From: Tengunoibacter tsumagoiensis | GTDB taxonomy: Bacteria; Chloroflexota; Ktedonobacteria; Ktedonobacterales; Ktedonobacteraceae | Length of the DNA stretch: 64,000 nt | NCBI RefSeq assembly: GCF_003967535.1 | Contig: NZ_BIFR01000001.1 | Coordinates: forward strand, 239,493-303,492 | Direction of reading: 5' to 3' | The notes under the pieces: generated by a model | The model's input: only the letters and a program-made list of their open reading frames with translations | The model's database searches: none | What the model was told of the DNA's origin: nothing | In this document: positions 27,731 through 38,912 of the stretch, piece by piece | How positions within the stretch are numbered: the first letter of the stretch is position 1 | Layout of the letters: each line of letters begins with the position of its first letter | Program-made: the position numbers and the translations under genes

Positions 27731-27916
27731 CTACCAGCTCGATTTTGTCACACCGGGCAGCTCACCGCGTAACGCACGCTCGCGGAAGCAGATACGGCAG
27801 AGACCGAATTTGCGCATGTAAGCACGGGGTCGCCCGCAAACCTGGCAGCGATTATGATGCTGCACTTTATATTTAGGCGTGCGCTGCGACTTTACAATCA
27901 TTGAAGTTTTTGCCAT
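27731..27916 (-). CDS. rpsN: 30S ribosomal protein S14, zinc-binding (type Z)
   Basis: 61 residues, the short form with two Cx2C pairs ([21 protein letters not shown]) for one zinc, followed by [17 protein letters not shown]. Only the zinc form is seen in this operon. Between rplE and rpsH. Confidence 0.98.
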   Translation of the reverse strand: MAKTSMIVKSQRTPKYKVQHHNRCQVCGRPRAYMRKFGLCRICFRERALRGELPGVTKSSW

Positions 27917-27930
27917 TCCGCCCTCCAGCG

Positions 27931-28473
27931 TTACTTCTTAAAGGGCATGCCCAGCAATGCGAGCAGCCGTCGGCCTTCCTGGTCGGTTGTGGCAGTGGTG
28001 ACAATGCTGACTTCCATACCGCGCAGCTTGTCGACCTTGTCATAATCGATCTCAGGGAAGACTAATTGTTCACGCAAGCCCAGTGTATAATTGCCGCGAC
28101 CATCGAATGCGTCAGAGGAGACCCCCTGGAAATCTCGGATGCGGGGCAGGGCTACGTTAATGAGTTTCTCAAGGAAGTAGTACATGCGATCGCCGCGCAG
28201 GGTAACCATGCAGCCAATCTGCATCCCTTCGCGCAGCTTAAAGGCTGCAACCGACTTCTTAGCGCGGGTGATCACAGGACGCTGTCCGGTGATCGCCGAC
28301 AGGTCGGCGACAGCGGCATCCATAGCCTTCGCATTCTGAATGACTTCGCCCATACCGATATTGATGACCACTTTATTGATGGTCGGAACCTGCATAGAGT
28401 TTGTATAGTTAAACTCTTTCTGCAGGGACGGTACGACTTCCTGGCGGTACTTGGTCTTCAATTCTGATGCCAT
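27931..28473 (-). CDS. rplE: 50S ribosomal protein L5
   Basis: Binds 5S rRNA in the central protuberance. 180 residues: [99 protein letters not shown]. Five bases after rplX. Confidence 0.99.
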   Translation of the reverse strand: MASELKTKYRQEVVPSLQKEFNYTNSMQVPTINKVVINIGMGEVIQNAKAMDAAVADLSAITGQRPVITRAKKSVAAFKLREGMQIGCMVTLRGDRMYYFLEKLINVALPRIRDFQGVSSDAFDGRGNYTLGLREQLVFPEIDYDKVDKLRGMEVSIVTTATTDQEGRRLLALLGMPFKK

Positions 28474-28478
28474 ATCCC

Positions 28479-28868
28479 TTAACTCCTCGTGCGGTCTTCA
28501 ATAACCTTATGGCACTTTTTGCATACGCGCACAGGACGCAGCTTCTGGTCTTGGCCTAAAGGACGACGCTCACGCGAGACGCGGGTTGGCTCTTTGCACT
28601 CGGTGCATTTCAGCATAACATTGGAGACCTGAAGAGGCATTGCCTTCTCGATCACGCCACCCTGCCGCGTCTGACCCTGCGGCTTTACGTGTTTCTTTAC
28701 GACGTTCAGGCCTTCAACAATCACTTTGTTGACCTGTGGCAGGGCCCGAGACACGACCCCTTCCTTTCCACGATCCTTACCAGTGATGATCAAAACGGTG
28801 TCACCCTTTTTGATGTTCATCTTATTGGCCAGGTGGAGAGGCTTTTTCTCTTTTACTTGTGTTGCCAT
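28479..28868 (-). CDS. rplX: 50S ribosomal protein L24 with C-terminal zinc-ribbon-like part
   Basis: Assembly initiator of the large subunit. 129 residues; KOW motif [23 protein letters not shown], then [33 protein letters not shown]. The C-terminus carries CTEC ... CKKC, two Cx2C pairs that could bind zinc, and is longer than the usual ~105 residues. Confidence 0.98.
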   Translation of the reverse strand: MATQVKEKKPLHLANKMNIKKGDTVLIITGKDRGKEGVVSRALPQVNKVIVEGLNVVKKHVKPQGQTRQGGVIEKAMPLQVSNVMLKCTECKEPTRVSRERRPLGQDQKLRPVRVCKKCHKVIEDRTRS

Positions 28869-28879
28869 CTTTTCCCTCG

Positions 28880-29248
28880 TTAAAGCACTTCAGGTGCTAG
28901 CGAGACGAGACGTGTGAAGTTCTTCTCGCGCAACTCACGGGCCACCGGTCCAAAGATACGGGTCCCACGTGGATTGTTACCTGCGGCGATGATAACGGCG
29001 GCATTCTCGTCAAAACGGATGTGTGAACCATCAGGACGTGCGTACTCTTTCGAGACACGCACGATCACAGCGTTCACAACCTCACCTTTTTTGACCTGTC
29101 CATTAGGGGTGGCCTGCTTTACAGAGGCTTTGATCACATCCCCAACGACAGCGTAGCGCTTTGCAGAACCGCTCATCACGCGGATACACATCAATTCTTT
29201 TGCGCCTGTGTTGTCTGCAACTTTCAGGCGAGTCTGTGGCTGAATCAT
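28880..29248 (-). CDS. rplN: 50S ribosomal protein L14
   Basis: 122 residues, highly conserved: [104 protein letters not shown]. Contacts the small subunit in a bridge with L19. First gene of the spc group. Confidence 0.99.
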   Translation of the reverse strand: MIQPQTRLKVADNTGAKELMCIRVMSGSAKRYAVVGDVIKASVKQATPNGQVKKGEVVNAVIVRVSKEYARPDGSHIRFDENAAVIIAAGNNPRGTRIFGPVARELREKNFTRLVSLAPEVL

Positions 29249-29261
29249 CTACTTCTCTCCC

Positions 29262-29621
29262 TTATTCCGCCGAACCTTCGGTCAGGTGAGGATCAACTTC
29301 TGCCACAACTTGTTCCACCGGCACAATGCCGCTCCCACGCTTGACAACTTCAACAAGCTTCCAGCGCTTCAGTTTGCTGTATGGGCGGCTCTCTTCGATG
29401 CGGACCAGGTCCCCAATCTGACAGGTGTTTTCCTCATCATGTGCATAGAAGCGTTTTGTCTGTTTGTACGTGCGCTTGTAAATGCGGTGCTTCTTTAAAG
29501 ACTCGACGACTACGACAATCGTCTTGTCCATTTTATTGCTATCCACACGGCCAACTTTTTGTTGGCGGCGGCTCTTTACCGCGCTCTGCTCCGCTGTGGA
29601 TGGTGCGTGTTGCTCTGTCAT
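29262..29621 (-). CDS. rpsQ: 30S ribosomal protein S17 with extended ends
   Basis: 119 residues against ~85 normally. The OB-fold core (KVGRVDSNKMDKTIVVVVESLKKHRIYKRTYKQTKRFYAHDEENTCQIGDLVRIEESRPYSKLKRWKLVEVV) is flanked by ~20 polar residues at the N-terminus and ~25 acidic residues at the C-terminus. ATG shares one base with the rpmC stop, so translation is coupled. Confidence 0.98.
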   Translation of the reverse strand: MTEQHAPSTAEQSAVKSRRQQKVGRVDSNKMDKTIVVVVESLKKHRIYKRTYKQTKRFYAHDEENTCQIGDLVRIEESRPYSKLKRWKLVEVVKRGSGIVPVEQVVAEVDPHLTEGSAE

Positions 29622-29827
29622 TACTCGTTCTCCAACACGGTCAGGCGCTGCAACAGACGTGCAATGTCTTTGCGCGTCTGTGCAAATACGCGGCTGTCCT
29701 TTACTTCGCCACGCTGTTGCTGTAAGCGCAGATTGAACAATTTCAAGCGCAGGTCTTTAAGTTCCTTCTGAACCTCGCTCACAGTATACTCGGAAATCTG
29801 CTTCCGGCGATCTTTAAGCTTCGACAC
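29621..29827 (-). CDS. rpmC: 50S ribosomal protein L29
   Basis: Two-helix protein near the nascent-chain exit. 68 residues from GTG 29827, which follows [66 protein letters not shown]. The open frame up to 29905 is rplP sequence in another frame. Overlaps the end of rplP by 14 nt. Confidence 0.96.
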   Translation of the reverse strand: MSKLKDRRKQISEYTVSEVQKELKDLRLKLFNLRLQQQRGEVKDSRVFAQTRKDIARLLQRLTVLENE

Positions 29828-30245
29828 TCTCTGCCTCCCCTTTGGTAATAAAACGTGACTTGACAGGCAGTTTGTGGCTCGCCAGACGGACGGCCTCTTT
29901 GGCAATCTCTTCGCTTACTCCGCTGATCTCGAAGATAATGCGGCCAGGCTTTACGACGGCAACCCAGTGATCTACTGCACCTTTACCGCTACCCATACGA
30001 GTCTCGGCAGGTTTAGCGGTGATCGGTTTGTCAGGGAAGACGCGAATCCAGACTTTACCACCGCGCTTCATAAAGCGGGTAAGCGCAATACGAGCGGATT
30101 CAATCTGGCGGGCCTCCATCCAACAGGCCTCAAGAGCCTGTAGACCATACTGGCCAAACGAGAGCGTATTACCGCGATGGGCTTGACCGCTCATACGACC
30201 GCGATGCTGTCGACGATACTTTGTACGTGATGGTGCCAATAACAT
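29814..30245 (-). CDS. rplP: 50S ribosomal protein L16
   Basis: 143 residues: [95 protein letters not shown]. Sits by the A-site tRNA elbow. Start 30245, immediately after rpsC. Confidence 0.99.
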   Translation of the reverse strand: MLLAPSRTKYRRQHRGRMSGQAHRGNTLSFGQYGLQALEACWMEARQIESARIALTRFMKRGGKVWIRVFPDKPITAKPAETRMGSGKGAVDHWVAVVKPGRIIFEISGVSEEIAKEAVRLASHKLPVKSRFITKGEAESVEA

Positions 30246-30259
30246 GGCTTAGCTCTCCT

Positions 30260-31390
30260 CTACTCGCTCTGAGCGGCCCCGGTATTACCGTTATCAGTCG
30301 TTGGCGTCGGCTGGGTCACTTCTACCTGGTTCACTGGAGCTGCGTTCGTAGCTTCAGTGCTGGCTGGTGCCTGCTCAGGACGTGGCTGACGTGGTGGCCG
30401 ATCTCCCTGTGGACGATCTCCCTGTGGCCGAGGTGGACGAGGTCCGCGATCTCCACCCTGTGGGCGGGGTCCACGATCTCCACCTTGCGGTCGGTCTCCC
30501 TGGGGCCGAGGTGGGCGAGGTCCGCGATCTCCACCCTGTGGGCGGGGTCCACGATCTCCACCTTGCGGTCGGTCTCCCTGGGGCCGAGGTGGACGAGGTC
30601 CACGATCTCCGCCCTGCGGACGCTCACCGCGCTGCTGGCCTCCATCACGACGTCGATCACCACCGCGATCGCTACGCTCGCCTCCACGGCGATCGGTGCG
30701 CTCACGGGGAGCAAATGTCTGCTGTGCTTCTGGCTGCTCACCTGGCTCACGACGTTTGTTGGGGAGAATATCGCCCTTATAAATCCAGACTTTAATACCG
30801 ATGACACCAAATGTGGTGTGGGCCTCGGCCAGACCATAATCAATGTCGGCGCGCAGAGTCTGCAAGGGAACTGACCCCTCAACCTCTTTTTCGGTACGAG
30901 CAATTTCTGCTCCACCAACACGACCACCAACGATGATTTTAATACCCTTCGCATTGGAGCGCATGGCCTTCTGGACAGCCTGTTTCATCGCGCGGCGGAA
31001 GGAGACACGTTTCTCCAACTGCTCGGCAATGCTACGGCCTACCAGGACAGCGTCCAGCTCGGGCTGGCGGATCTCATTGATATCCATCCGCACCCGGCGC
31101 TTCTTGGTCTTGGTCTCTAAGAGGGCGCGAAGGCGATCGACCTTCTCACCGTTCTTACCAATCACAATACCAGGTTTCGCTGTAAACACTTTGACCAGTA
31201 CCTGGTCTGCGGCGGCGCGCTCAATCTCAATGCGTGAGACTGAAGCGTTGGCTAACTCTTTATTGATAATCTTGCGGATCTGAAGATCCTCAGCAAAAAT
31301 ATCCTTATAATCACGCTCGGCATACCAGCGAGACTGCCAGCCTTTTACCACGCCGAGTCTGAACCCATTGGGATGTACTTTGTGTCCCAA
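30260..31390 (-). CDS. rpsC: 30S ribosomal protein S3 with long Arg/Gly/Pro-rich repeat tail
   Basis: S3 lies at the mRNA entry site. Residues 1-~215 are a complete S3: [22 protein letters not shown] domain with [15 protein letters not shown] (GxxG loop), [13 protein letters not shown] and [18 protein letters not shown]. The next ~160 residues are a low-complexity tail of repeated DRGPRP, PQGGDR and RPQGDR blocks, ending with Pro, Ala, Thr and Asn-rich sequence; total 376 against ~210-240. RGG-like tails often bind RNA, so a role in mRNA or assembly is possible but untested. Codon frame is kept throughout, so this is not a frameshift. Confidence 0.97.
   Translation of the reverse strand: MGHKVHPNGFRLGVVKGWQSRWYAERDYKDIFAEDLQIRKIINKELANASVSRIEIERAAADQVLVKVFTAKPGIVIGKNGEKVDRLRALLETKTKKRRVRMDINEIRQPELDAVLVGRSIAEQLEKRVSFRRAMKQAVQKAMRSNAKGIKIIVGGRVGGAEIARTEKEVEGSVPLQTLRADIDYGLAEAHTTFGVIGIKVWIYKGDILPNKRREPGEQPEAQQTFAPRERTDRRGGERSDRGGDRRRDGGQQRGERPQGGDRGPRPPRPQGDRPQGGDRGPRPQGGDRGPRPPRPQGDRPQGGDRGPRPQGGDRGPRPPRPQGDRPQGDRPPRQPRPEQAPASTEATNAAPVNQVEVTQPTPTTDNGNTGAAQSE
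30424..30605 (-). repeat. 78-bp in-frame tandem repeat coding the S3 tail
   Basis: The sequence beginning G(T/G)GGCCGAGG recurs at 30424, 30502 and 30580: exact 78-bp spacing, two full copies and the start of a third, differing at only a few positions. 78 bp equals 26 codons, so copy-number change would keep frame. Smaller related units (GATCTCCACC with GCGGGG blocks) lie within each copy. Confidence 0.93.
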
Positions 31391-31414
31391 AAGTGTCCTC
31401 CTTCTTAGCGGCCT

Positions 31415-31765
31415 TTAACGACCAGCGTCTGCCGGATCATCGGAAACAATCACCGTTACATGACAGAAACGACGCAGAATACTGGCCGCTCGACCATGTG
31501 ACCGTGGCTTTACGCGCTTAATCCGGAACGAGTCATCCGCCACAATATTGAGAATATACAGATTATCTGGATTGAGATTGTAGTTATTCTCCGCATTGGC
31601 TGCCGCCGATGCCACTACTTTACTGACTGGGGTGGCACCAGCATTGGGCAGGAACTGGAGAATAGCCAGAGCCTCATTTACCCGAAGCCCTTTCACCGCG
31701 TTCGTGACCAGACGCATCTTGCGCGGCGGAATGCCAATATCCTTTGCAATAGCCCTGACTTGCAT
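31415..31765 (-). CDS. rplV: 50S ribosomal protein L22
   Basis: 116 residues; its loop lines the exit tunnel. MQVRAIAKDIGIPPRKMRLVTNAVKGLRVNEALAILQFLPNAGATPVSKVVASAAANAENN, then RIKRVKPRSHGRAASILRRFCHVTVIVSD. Separated from rpsS by an unusual 165-nt gap in which CTCTATCTGA occurs twice. Confidence 0.99.
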   Translation of the reverse strand: MQVRAIAKDIGIPPRKMRLVTNAVKGLRVNEALAILQFLPNAGATPVSKVVASAAANAENNYNLNPDNLYILNIVADDSFRIKRVKPRSHGRAASILRRFCHVTVIVSDDPADAGR

Positions 31766-31930
31766 CTCGTACCTCTTTAAGGGCCACTCTATCTGACCCT
31801 CACAATGTTCCCGGGGGTCTGGTTGTCATCAATTGCGATGAGCGTCGCTCTATCTGAGAGCTGTTCAACCACGCCTCGGGAGGGACCCGTCACTGCGAGC
31901 CCCCTCTACACAACCAGCCTCGGTCCACTC

Positions 31931-32218
31931 TTAGCGGACTGAAGTGGTCTTTTCATTCTTTCCACCCGCATGGCCACGGAAGTGACGCGTGGGGGCGAAC
32001 TCACCAAGTTTGTGACCAACCATGTTTTCGCTGATGAAGATCGGCACATGCGTCTTCCCATTATGCACTCCAATGGTCATTCCAACCATTTCAGGGAAGA
32101 TCATCGAGGCGCGAGACCAGGTCTTAATCAACCGGCGATCTCCGCTCCGTTTCATGCCCAGAACTTTCTTTCTGAGCGACTCATGGATATATGGTCCTTT
32201 TTTCCTTGAGCGCGACAT
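31931..32218 (-). CDS. rpsS: 30S ribosomal protein S19
   Basis: 95 residues: [77 protein letters not shown]. Head of the small subunit with S13. Three bases after rplB. Confidence 0.99.
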   Translation of the reverse strand: MSRSRKKGPYIHESLRKKVLGMKRSGDRRLIKTWSRASMIFPEMVGMTIGVHNGKTHVPIFISENMVGHKLGEFAPTRHFRGHAGGKNEKTTSVR

Positions 32219-32221
32219 TAA

Positions 32222-33058
32222 CTACTTCCTCCTACCTGCATTGCGGCGTCGGACAATGAAGCGATCGGTTCTCTTATTGCTACGAGTCTTGTAGCCCATC
32301 GCTGGCTTGCCCCATGGGGTCTGTGGCTGCCCACCAATTGGTGCGCGGCCCTCACCACCACCGTGAGGATGGTCGCGTGGGTTCATAACCGATCCACGAA
32401 CGGTAGGACGGCGGCCCAGGTGACGGGAGCGTCCGGCTTTACCAATACTGCGGTTCTCGTGATCTGTGTTGCCTACCTGTCCAATGGTTGCCATGCACAG
32501 GATATGCACATTACGCTGCTCGCCCGATGGCAAGCGGAGCAACGCATAGTCACCTTCTTTTGCCATCAATTGTGCGCCGACACCTGCGCCACGCACCATC
32601 TGGCCACCACGCCCACGCTCAAGCTCTACGTTGTGAACGGTGGTACCGGTTGGGATGTTCTTCAGGGGGAGCGAGTTACCGACACGAATGTCAGCCTCTG
32701 GACCCGCCTCGACACGATCCCCAACTTTTAAACCCAGTGGAGCAATGATATACCGCTTCTCTCCATCCAGGTAGTGCAGCAGGGCGATACGGGCTGATCG
32801 GTTTGGATCATACTCGATCGCAGCTACTTTGGCTGGTACGCCAAATTTGTTGCGCTTGAAATCGATAATACGATAGGCGCGCTTCGCTCCACCGCCATGA
32901 TGGCGTGTGGTGATCTTACCCTGGTTGTTACGTCCCGCATGCTTCTTCAGCTTTACGGTCAGTGACTTCTCTGGCTTTGTCTTGGTAATCTCCTCAAAGG
33001 AGGATACCGACATGCCTCGACGTCCAGGAGACGTTGGTCGATACTGTCTAGTTGGCAT
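32222..33058 (-). CDS. rplB: 50S ribosomal protein L2
   Basis: 278 residues, needed for peptidyl-transferase centre structure. Diagnostic: [52 protein letters not shown], and [17 protein letters not shown] with the conserved histidine, ending in [16 protein letters not shown]. Confidence 0.99.
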   Translation of the reverse strand: MPTRQYRPTSPGRRGMSVSSFEEITKTKPEKSLTVKLKKHAGRNNQGKITTRHHGGGAKRAYRIIDFKRNKFGVPAKVAAIEYDPNRSARIALLHYLDGEKRYIIAPLGLKVGDRVEAGPEADIRVGNSLPLKNIPTGTTVHNVELERGRGGQMVRGAGVGAQLMAKEGDYALLRLPSGEQRNVHILCMATIGQVGNTDHENRSIGKAGRSRHLGRRPTVRGSVMNPRDHPHGGGEGRAPIGGQPQTPWGKPAMGYKTRSNKRTDRFIVRRRNAGRRK

Positions 33059-33069
33059 CTCTCAATCCC

Positions 33070-33366
33070 CTATGCCTTTAATGCATCGATTGACTCGCCC
33101 TCTTTAAGGGTGACAATCGCCTTCTTCCACTCGCGGGCCTCTACTGGACGAGGAGCAGAGCCTCTTCGACGAATCAACTTGGGCTTACCTGGCATGCGCA
33201 TGACGTTTACCGAGGCAACCTTGACCTTGAAAAGGGTCTCTACCGCACGACGGATATCAATTTTGTTGGCACGTAGCGCGACTTTAAAGGTATACTGGTT
33301 CTGCTCTTGCAGTCTCACCGTCTTCTCGGTGACGATACCCTGGCGCAGCACTTCTGTGATTTCCAC
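33070..33366 (-). CDS. rplW: 50S ribosomal protein L23
   Basis: 98 residues at the tunnel exit, docking site for trigger factor and SRP. EVLRQGIVTEKTVRLQEQNQYTFKVALRANKIDIRRAVETLFKVKVASVNVMRMPGKPK. Between rplD and rplB. Confidence 0.98.
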   Translation of the reverse strand: MEITEVLRQGIVTEKTVRLQEQNQYTFKVALRANKIDIRRAVETLFKVKVASVNVMRMPGKPKLIRRRGSAPRPVEAREWKKAIVTLKEGESIDALKA

Positions 33367-33385
33367 AGTCCTTCTCCTCCTCGCC

Positions 33386-34078
33386 TTAGGCGTTGCTCTC
33401 AGCGCCGGCTTCGGCGATCTTGAGACTGGCTTCCTCAGCGCTCAAACCTTCGCCAAAGACCAGTTCGATCCAACGGATGGTCTTGACAGGCATGATCACG
33501 TAGTCGTGCTTCAGCAACTCCACAACGTTAATCGAGGAGACGTGCTGGACTTTCGCGCTCGCAATGTTCCGCGTCGATAGGACCACGTTCTCGTCGCGCT
33601 GTGGCAATACCAACAACACTTGCTTGCCTGCACTTGAAGGCAGCTTGTTCAGAATCTCAATCATGTCTTTGGTCCGGGGGCTCTCCAGTCCCAGGTCATT
33701 GATGACGATCAGGTTCTCGTTGGCTACCTTATCCGATAGGACTGACCGGATGGCCAGGCGACGCATCTTCTTAGGCACGTCATGGTGATATGGATGAGGT
33801 CGAGGACCCCAGACAACACCACCGTGGCGGAATTGAGGGGCGCGGGTGCTACCCTGACGAGCACGACCCGTTCCCTTCTGACGATAGGGCTTTTTATTTC
33901 CACCCGAGACTTCGCTGCGAGTCTTGGTTGAGGCATTACCCTGACGACGATTCACCAGTTGCGCTGTCACAACCTGATGGAGGACCGCCATATTAGGGGT
34001 GACTCCGAACACCTGCTCGCTCAGTTCGAGCTGTTCTACGGCCTCTCCGGCCTTATTGTACACTGTAGTCGAGGGCAT
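33386..34078 (-). CDS. rplD: 50S ribosomal protein L4
   Basis: 230 residues; its loop narrows the exit tunnel and L4 commonly represses S10 operons. RRQGNASTKTRSEVSGGNKKPYRQKGTGRARQGSTRAPQFRHGGVVWGPRPHPY is the conserved loop; C-terminal part DLGLESPRTKDMIEIL. Follows rplC by six bases. Confidence 0.98.
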   Translation of the reverse strand: MPSTTVYNKAGEAVEQLELSEQVFGVTPNMAVLHQVVTAQLVNRRQGNASTKTRSEVSGGNKKPYRQKGTGRARQGSTRAPQFRHGGVVWGPRPHPYHHDVPKKMRRLAIRSVLSDKVANENLIVINDLGLESPRTKDMIEILNKLPSSAGKQVLLVLPQRDENVVLSTRNIASAKVQHVSSINVVELLKHDYVIMPVKTIRWIELVFGEGLSAEEASLKIAEAGAESNA

Positions 34079-34084
34079 TTCGGT

Positions 34085-34888
34085 TTACCTCATCACATGC
34101 TTTTTAATCATGAGCAAGCCGCCATTGGCACCAGGCACCGAACCCTTCACCACCAGCAGGTTGCGCTCAGGATCAGCTTGAATTATCTGTAATTTCTTCG
34201 CTGTCACGCGCTCATGTCCCATACGCCCCGCCATCCGGGTTCCTTTCAATACACGACCTGGGGTCGTGCCGGAACCAATCGAACCAGGTGCACGGTGACG
34301 GTCTGACTGACCGTGGGTCTTGGGTCCGCCGCTGAATCCGTGGCGTTTCACTCCACCCTGGAAACCTTTACCTTTGGTTGTACCCACGATGTCAACGGAT
34401 TCACCGTCACGGAAGAGGCTGACGTCAAATGACGCTCCCAGCTCTACTTTCTCTGTCGTGGCTCCATCCTGCAAGCCAACCTCACGCAATACCTTGAAGG
34501 GTCCCAGTTCTGGGCCCGGGCGGCGCTGGCGGTTCGACTGCACTTTTAACAGGTGACTGATCTGCTTGCTTACCTTCTCTTCGTCGGTGCTCTCAGCCTC
34601 TGTTGCGGCCTCTTCTTTTTTGCCCTGCTGATGTCCTTGCAGAGCCTTGCGCTGTGCCTTCAATAATGGCAGGCTATGTCCAAGATGTCCCAACTCAGGA
34701 CGTGTTACGTTCTTGGTTGTTGTCTCTTCAAAACCGATCTGGACCGCCTCATATCCGTCACGGGGGGCAGTCTTGACCTGCGTCACTACACAGGGACCGG
34801 CCTCAATCACGGTGACCGGAATGACTGTTCCGTTGGGCCCAAATACCTGGGTCATGCCGACCTTCCTGCCCAACAATGCATTCAGCAT
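34085..34888 (-). CDS. rplC: 50S ribosomal protein L3 with internal insert
   Basis: 267 residues against ~205-220. Core motifs are [36 protein letters not shown] and [61 protein letters not shown] polar Glu/Lys/Gln-rich segment of ~50 residues (about 78-130) widens the protein between them. Organises 23S rRNA near the peptidyl-transferase centre. Confidence 0.98.
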   Translation of the reverse strand: MLNALLGRKVGMTQVFGPNGTVIPVTVIEAGPCVVTQVKTAPRDGYEAVQIGFEETTTKNVTRPELGHLGHSLPLLKAQRKALQGHQQGKKEEAATEAESTDEEKVSKQISHLLKVQSNRQRRPGPELGPFKVLREVGLQDGATTEKVELGASFDVSLFRDGESVDIVGTTKGKGFQGGVKRHGFSGGPKTHGQSDRHRAPGSIGSGTTPGRVLKGTRMAGRMGHERVTAKKLQIIQADPERNLLVVKGSVPGANGGLLMIKKHVMR

Positions 34889-34930
34889 ATTCTTAACCTC
34901 TCCTCAACTATCAGGATTCTTTGACGATTC

Positions 34931-35254
34931 CTATCCCAATAGTTTTACTTCGATATCCACGCCTGCGGGCAGATTCAAACGTGTGAGTGCTTCAACAGTT
35001 TTATTCGTTGGATCGATGATATCAATCAAGCGCTTATGCGTACGAATCTCGAACTGTTCACGAGCATCTTTGTCGATGAACGGGGATCGCATGACTGTGT
35101 ATTTGTCGATCTCCGTTGGCAAGGGCACTGGTCCTGAGACACGTGCACCTGTCTGCTGCGCAGTATCCACAATCTGGACTGCCGACTGATCCAGTATTCG
35201 ATGATCGTATGCCTTGAGTCGAATGCGGATACGCTGTTTTACTCCCGTAGCCAT
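34931..35254 (-). CDS. rpsJ: 30S ribosomal protein S10
   Basis: 107 residues, also NusE of transcription antitermination. [72 protein letters not shown] is canonical. First gene of the S10 group, 82 nt after tuf. Confidence 0.99.
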   Translation of the reverse strand: MATGVKQRIRIRLKAYDHRILDQSAVQIVDTAQQTGARVSGPVPLPTEIDKYTVMRSPFIDKDAREQFEIRTHKRLIDIIDPTNKTVEALTRLNLPAGVDIEVKLLG

Positions 35255-35336
35255 TTATCTCTCCTGTTGGGATTGGGATCAGAGGGCTCTCTGGCTCAAC
35301 ACGTGCTGAGCTCTGTCCATGATCCCATCTGACATC

Positions 35337-36542
35337 TTAGTTGATGACCTGTGTGCAGATGCCAGCGCCGACAGTTCGTCCACCTTCGCGAATGGCGAAC
35401 TTTACGCCCTCTTCCATCGCAACCGGCTGGATCAACTCGACTGTCATCTCGATGTTATCACCAGGCATGACCATCTCAACCCCTTCAGGCAGCTTGATCG
35501 AACCAGTGACGTCCGTGGTACGAACGTAGAACTGAGGGCGATAGCCGTTGAAGAATGGGGTGTGGCGGCCACCCTCTTCTTTCGAGAGGACATATACCTG
35601 GGCTTTGAAGTTTTTGTGGGGTTTGATCGAGCCCGGCTTTGCCAGGACCTGACCACGCTCGATATCCGTACGCTCAACACCACGCAGCAGACAGCCAACG
35701 TTGTCGCCAGCCATACCCTGATCCAGGGTCTTCTGGAACATTTCAACGCCGGTGACGACGACGGTGCGGACATCCTCGCGCATGCCGATGATCTCGATGT
35801 TCTCGCCAACCTTCACAATACCGCGCTCGATACGTCCGGTGGCCACGGTACCGCGACCTTTGATACCGAAGACGTCTTCAACGGGCATCAAGAAAGGCTG
35901 ATCGGTGGCACGTGGGGGATCAGGAATGTAGCTATCGACGGCATCCATCAACTCCCAGATGCACTTGGCACCAGGATCGTTGCGGGAGAGATCGCCTTTG
36001 CTTTCCAGAGCACCCAGAGCGGAGCCACGGATGACGGGAACGTCATCGCCAGGGAAGCGGTACTTGGAGAGCAGCTCGCGGACTTCCAGCTCGACCAGTT
36101 CCAGCAGCTCTTCGTCTTCCATCATGTCGACTTTATTCAAGAAGACAACCATGGCGGGGACTTCTACCTGCTCGGCAAGCAGAACGTGCTCGCGGGTCTG
36201 AGGCATAGGGCCGTCAGGAGCGCTCACGACCAGGATCGCGCCGTCCATCTGGGCTGCGCCAGTGATCATATTTTTGATGTAGTCAGCGTGGCCTGGGCAG
36301 TCGACGTGTGCATAGTGACGCTTCTCGGTCTCATACTCAAGGTGAGCGATAGCGATAGTGATACCGCGCTCGCGCTCTTCGGGAGCTTTGTCGATCTGGT
36401 CAAATGCAGTGTAATTGGCAAGCTTGGCTGCGGCCAGCACCTTCGTGATAGCAGCAGTCAGGGTCGTCTTACCATGGTCAATATGGCCAATCGTGCCTAC
36501 GTTCACATGCGGTTTTGTCCGCTCGAACTTTTTCTTTGCCAT
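35337..36542 (-). CDS. tuf: Elongation factor Tu
   Basis: GTPase delivering aminoacyl-tRNA to the ribosome. 401 residues; G1 [11 protein letters not shown]3 [13 protein letters not shown]4 NKVDM, G5 SALGAL, then domains 2 ([16 protein letters not shown]) and 3 (FRTTDVTG-like [25 protein letters not shown]). Only one copy is visible here. Lies after fusA across a 282-nt gap that may contain its own promoter. Confidence 0.99.
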   Translation of the reverse strand: MAKKKFERTKPHVNVGTIGHIDHGKTTLTAAITKVLAAAKLANYTAFDQIDKAPEERERGITIAIAHLEYETEKRHYAHVDCPGHADYIKNMITGAAQMDGAILVVSAPDGPMPQTREHVLLAEQVEVPAMVVFLNKVDMMEDEELLELVELEVRELLSKYRFPGDDVPVIRGSALGALESKGDLSRNDPGAKCIWELMDAVDSYIPDPPRATDQPFLMPVEDVFGIKGRGTVATGRIERGIVKVGENIEIIGMREDVRTVVVTGVEMFQKTLDQGMAGDNVGCLLRGVERTDIERGQVLAKPGSIKPHKNFKAQVYVLSKEEGGRHTPFFNGYRPQFYVRTTDVTGSIKLPEGVEMVMPGDNIEMTVELIQPVAMEEGVKFAIREGGRTVGAGICTQVIN

Positions 36543-36824
36543 GTTATTCCTCTTTCAAGGTAGTGGGTGTTATATTGTCAGTCGGCTAACCATGCTAGCA
36601 GGATCAGACAGATAACACAAAAAGATACATCACTCGGTAGGCCTGTTCCCTGAATTCGGCACCGAGCTCAAGTATGTACAAAAAAAGATTGCACTCTTGC
36701 TTGTTGCTGACAGGAGGACTTGATTTAGGAGCGTTCGTATTTATTCAATAAATAAATGGCCCCGGCTCACATCTATCTTCCAGAATCAGGGGTCATCGTA
36801 TGATGACCCCCCCTGTGGTTTCGC
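36543..36824. other. fusA-tuf intergenic region
   Basis: No gene. Contains an 10-11-bp stem GGGGTCATC/GATGACCCC (36789-36810) just after fusA, without a T-run, and on the minus strand a T7 run near 36680. I could not find a convincing -35/-10 pair although separate tuf expression would be expected. Confidence 0.5.
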
Positions 36825-38903
36825 TTAACGAACCGCTTTTTTCGCAATGATCTCGTCTGCAATGTTCTTTGGAACTGGATCATAGTGAGCCATCTCCATC
36901 GAGTAGCTGGCGCGACCACTGGTCATCGAACGGAGCTCGTTCACATATCCAAACATCTCGGACATAGGAACGTGTCCCCGAACTACTTGCATTGTTCCGC
37001 GGCTCTCCATGCCCAGGATCGTTCCACGGCGGCGATTCAGGTCGCCGATAACATCTCCGTAGAACTCTTCGGAGGTGGTTACTTCAACCAGCATGATTGG
37101 CTCGAGGATGATCGGGTTGGCCTTACGAACCGCCTCTTTCACACCGATCGAACCAGCAGTCTTAAAGGCCATTTCGTTTGAGTCAACTTCATGGTACGAC
37201 CCATCATAGAGGGTGACCTTGACGTCGATCATCTCATAACCTGCGATGATACCATTTGACAGAGCATCGCGCACGCCGGTCTCAACTGGTTTGATATATT
37301 CTCTTGGAACGACACCACCAACGATGGCATTGACAAAATCGACACCCTTACCGCGCTCGTTGGGCTCGACGCGCAGCCAGACGTCACCGTACTGACCGCT
37401 ACCACCAGTCTGACGCACATGTTTACCCTGTGCTTGTGCCTGTTTGGTGATAGTCTCGCGATACTTAACCTGCGGGCGACCCACGTTTGCTTCGACTTTA
37501 AATTCGCGGAACAGACGATCCTGTAGTACTTCCAGGTGGAGCTCACCCATACCACTGATAACAGTCTGACCACTCTCCTGGTCGGTCTCAACGCGGAAGG
37601 TGGGATCTTCTTCAGCCAGTTTCCCAAGCGCAATGCCCATCTTCTCCTGGTCAGAGCGTGTTTTTGGCTCAATCGCAATCGAGATAACAGGCTCTGGGAA
37701 GACAATCGACTCTAAAACAATTGGGTTCTGTGCATCAGAGAGTGTATCACCTGTGAACGTATTACGCAAGCCCACCGCGGCACAGATATCACCGGCGCGA
37801 ATCTCATCGATGTCTTCACGGTGATTAGCATGCATACGCAGCAAACGGCCAACACGCTCAGTTTTGCCCTTGGTTGTATTCTCTACAGAGGCGCTCTTGG
37901 TCAGTGTGCCAGAGTAGACGCGCAAGTAGGAGAGGCGGCCCACGTAGGGGTCCGACACGATTTTGAAGACCAGCGCGCTCAAAGGAGCCTCGTCAGCTAC
38001 ATCGCGACTGATCTCTTCACCGGTATCGGGATTGGTACCTGTTGGGCGCTCAATATCCAATGGTGAAGGCAGGAATGCCACAACGGCATCCAACATCGCC
38101 TGCACACCTTTGTTTTTCAACGAGGTACCACAAAGTACTGGTACCAGGGTGTTGGAGATGGTGGCTGTACGTAGTGCCGTCCGCAGCTCATCCGGTGAGA
38201 TCTCTTCGCCTTCAAGATACTTGAGGGTCAGCTCTTCATCGGTCTCAGCCACGCGCTCGATCAAGGCATCACGATATTCCCTGAACTGCTCTTCCAACTC
38301 AGCTGGAATAGCTGTATGCTCAGACTTGGTGCCCAGGTCGTCCACGAAAACGATAGCCTGCTGCTCAATCAGGTCAATAAAACCTTTGAAGTTGCTCTCG
38401 CTACCAATCGGAATCTGAATCGGCACAGCCACAGCACCCAGACGCTCTTTGATCATATCAACAGTGCGCCAGAAGTCTGCACCAATGCGATCCATTTTGT
38501 TGACAAAACAGATACGTGGAACGTTATACTTGTTTGCCTGACGCCAGACGGTCTCAGACTGAGGCTCAACGCCCGCAACTGAGTCGAAAACTACAACGCC
38601 ACCGTCGAGCACACGCAACGAGCGCTCAACCTCAGCGGTAAAGTCAACGTGGCCTGGGGTATCGATGATATTGATACGATGGTCTTGCCAGAAACAGGTG
38701 GTAGCAGCAGATGTAATCGTGATACCGCGCTCTTGCTCCTGTGGCATCCAGTCCATCGTAGCAGCCCCTTCGTGCACCTCACCAATACGGTGAATCTTCT
38801 TGGTGTAGAAGAGGATACGCTCGGTGGTAGTCGTTTTACCAGCGTCAATATGAGCGATAATACCAATATTTCGTGTTTTATCGAGTGGGAATTCTCTTGC
38901 CAT
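36825..38903 (-). CDS. fusA: Elongation factor G
   Basis: Translocase GTPase. 692 residues: [19 protein letters not shown] (G1), [23 protein letters not shown] (G3), [10 protein letters not shown] (G4), then domains II-V with [33 protein letters not shown] and the C-terminal [53 protein letters not shown]. Between rpsG and tuf, the str-operon order. Confidence 0.99.
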   Translation of the reverse strand: MAREFPLDKTRNIGIIAHIDAGKTTTTERILFYTKKIHRIGEVHEGAATMDWMPQEQERGITITSAATTCFWQDHRINIIDTPGHVDFTAEVERSLRVLDGGVVVFDSVAGVEPQSETVWRQANKYNVPRICFVNKMDRIGADFWRTVDMIKERLGAVAVPIQIPIGSESNFKGFIDLIEQQAIVFVDDLGTKSEHTAIPAELEEQFREYRDALIERVAETDEELTLKYLEGEEISPDELRTALRTATISNTLVPVLCGTSLKNKGVQAMLDAVVAFLPSPLDIERPTGTNPDTGEEISRDVADEAPLSALVFKIVSDPYVGRLSYLRVYSGTLTKSASVENTTKGKTERVGRLLRMHANHREDIDEIRAGDICAAVGLRNTFTGDTLSDAQNPIVLESIVFPEPVISIAIEPKTRSDQEKMGIALGKLAEEDPTFRVETDQESGQTVISGMGELHLEVLQDRLFREFKVEANVGRPQVKYRETITKQAQAQGKHVRQTGGSGQYGDVWLRVEPNERGKGVDFVNAIVGGVVPREYIKPVETGVRDALSNGIIAGYEMIDVKVTLYDGSYHEVDSNEMAFKTAGSIGVKEAVRKANPIILEPIMLVEVTTSEEFYGDVIGDLNRRRGTILGMESRGTMQVVRGHVPMSEMFGYVNELRSMTSGRASYSMEMAHYDPVPKNIADEIIAKKAVR

Positions 38904-38912
38904 GATGTTTTT

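Noticed and set aside
30221-30874. Plus-strand frames of 140-217 codons opposite rpsC
   Set aside because: They are antisense products of the repeated S3 tail with biased composition.
35319-36563. 414-codon plus-strand frame opposite tuf
   Set aside because: Mirror frame of the highly codon-biased tuf gene.
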